Source of the DNA: Myxococcaceae bacterium
GTDB lineage: Bacteria; Myxococcota; Myxococcia; Myxococcales; Myxococcaceae
Direction: 5' to 3'
Length of the DNA stretch: 6,977 nt
NCBI GenBank assembly: GCA_018262385.1
Contig: JAGSPQ010000181.1
Location: forward strand, 1 to 6,977
The notes beneath the pieces are model-generated. The model worked only from the letters and a program-made list of their open reading frames with translations, searched no databases and was not told where the DNA came from. Below are positions 6,918-6,977 of this stretch, piece after piece (the first letter of the stretch is position 1; every line of letters begins with the position of its first letter). A program made the position numbers and the translations under genes.

Positions 6918-6977
6918 ATGAAGGATCAACTTCCGACGCGGATCAGCCTGGAGCTGCCGTTCGAACCTGCGGTGGAT
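6918..6977 (+). CDS. Possible start of an unidentified gene, partial
   Basis: ATG at 6918 opens a frame of 20 codons without a stop to the window edge, beginning MKDQLPTRISLELPF. It has no signal peptide, unlike the other complete genes here, and so may be cytoplasmic. A GTG at 6888 is an in-frame alternative start. No strong ribosome binding site is visible and the fragment is too short to assign to a family. It could also be a chance open frame. Confidence 0.4.
   Translation, partial: MKDQLPTRISLELPFEPAVD

Overview
The window is GC-rich, with third codon positions almost all G or C. It encodes mainly exported envelope proteins: two lipoproteins, a TonB-dependent outer-membrane receptor, a membrane-anchored FecR-domain protein and an Ig-like/beta-barrel protein. 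The composition, the 'DAG-Pro' rich linkers, the Ig-like lipoproteins and the receptor with an N-terminal TonB domain suggest a myxobacterium or another Myxococcota (former Deltaproteobacteria). This is an inference from style, not from a marker gene.

Layout. The left quarter (1-2592) is read on the minus strand. A FecR-domain protein (2592-1630) overlaps by 11 bases the start of an Ig-like repeat protein with a probable beta-barrel C-terminus (1640 to beyond base 1). A 73-base divergent intergenic region follows, holding a small inverted repeat. To the right on the plus strand, a large TonB-dependent receptor (2666-5263) is translationally coupled through TGATG to a 322-residue lipoprotein (5263-6231). 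A separate small cysteine-bearing lipoprotein lies at 6356-6790. The last 60 bases may hold the first codons of another plus-strand gene (from 6918), which is cut by the window edge.

How the genes may work together. The receptor and its coupled lipoprotein look like one outer-membrane uptake or surface complex, comparable in layout, though not in visible homology, to SusC/SusD pairs. The receptor carries a periplasmic TonB C-terminal-type domain and a carboxypeptidase-regulatory-like domain ahead of its plug, so it may interact with energy transducers in an unusual way. The divergent minus-strand pair could link the inner membrane (FecR-domain protein) to the outer membrane (Ig repeats plus barrel). 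The shared short intergenic region would allow co-regulation, but no regulator or sigma factor gene is in the window and no substrate can be named. No RNA genes, CRISPR arrays, insertion sequences or phage genes were seen.
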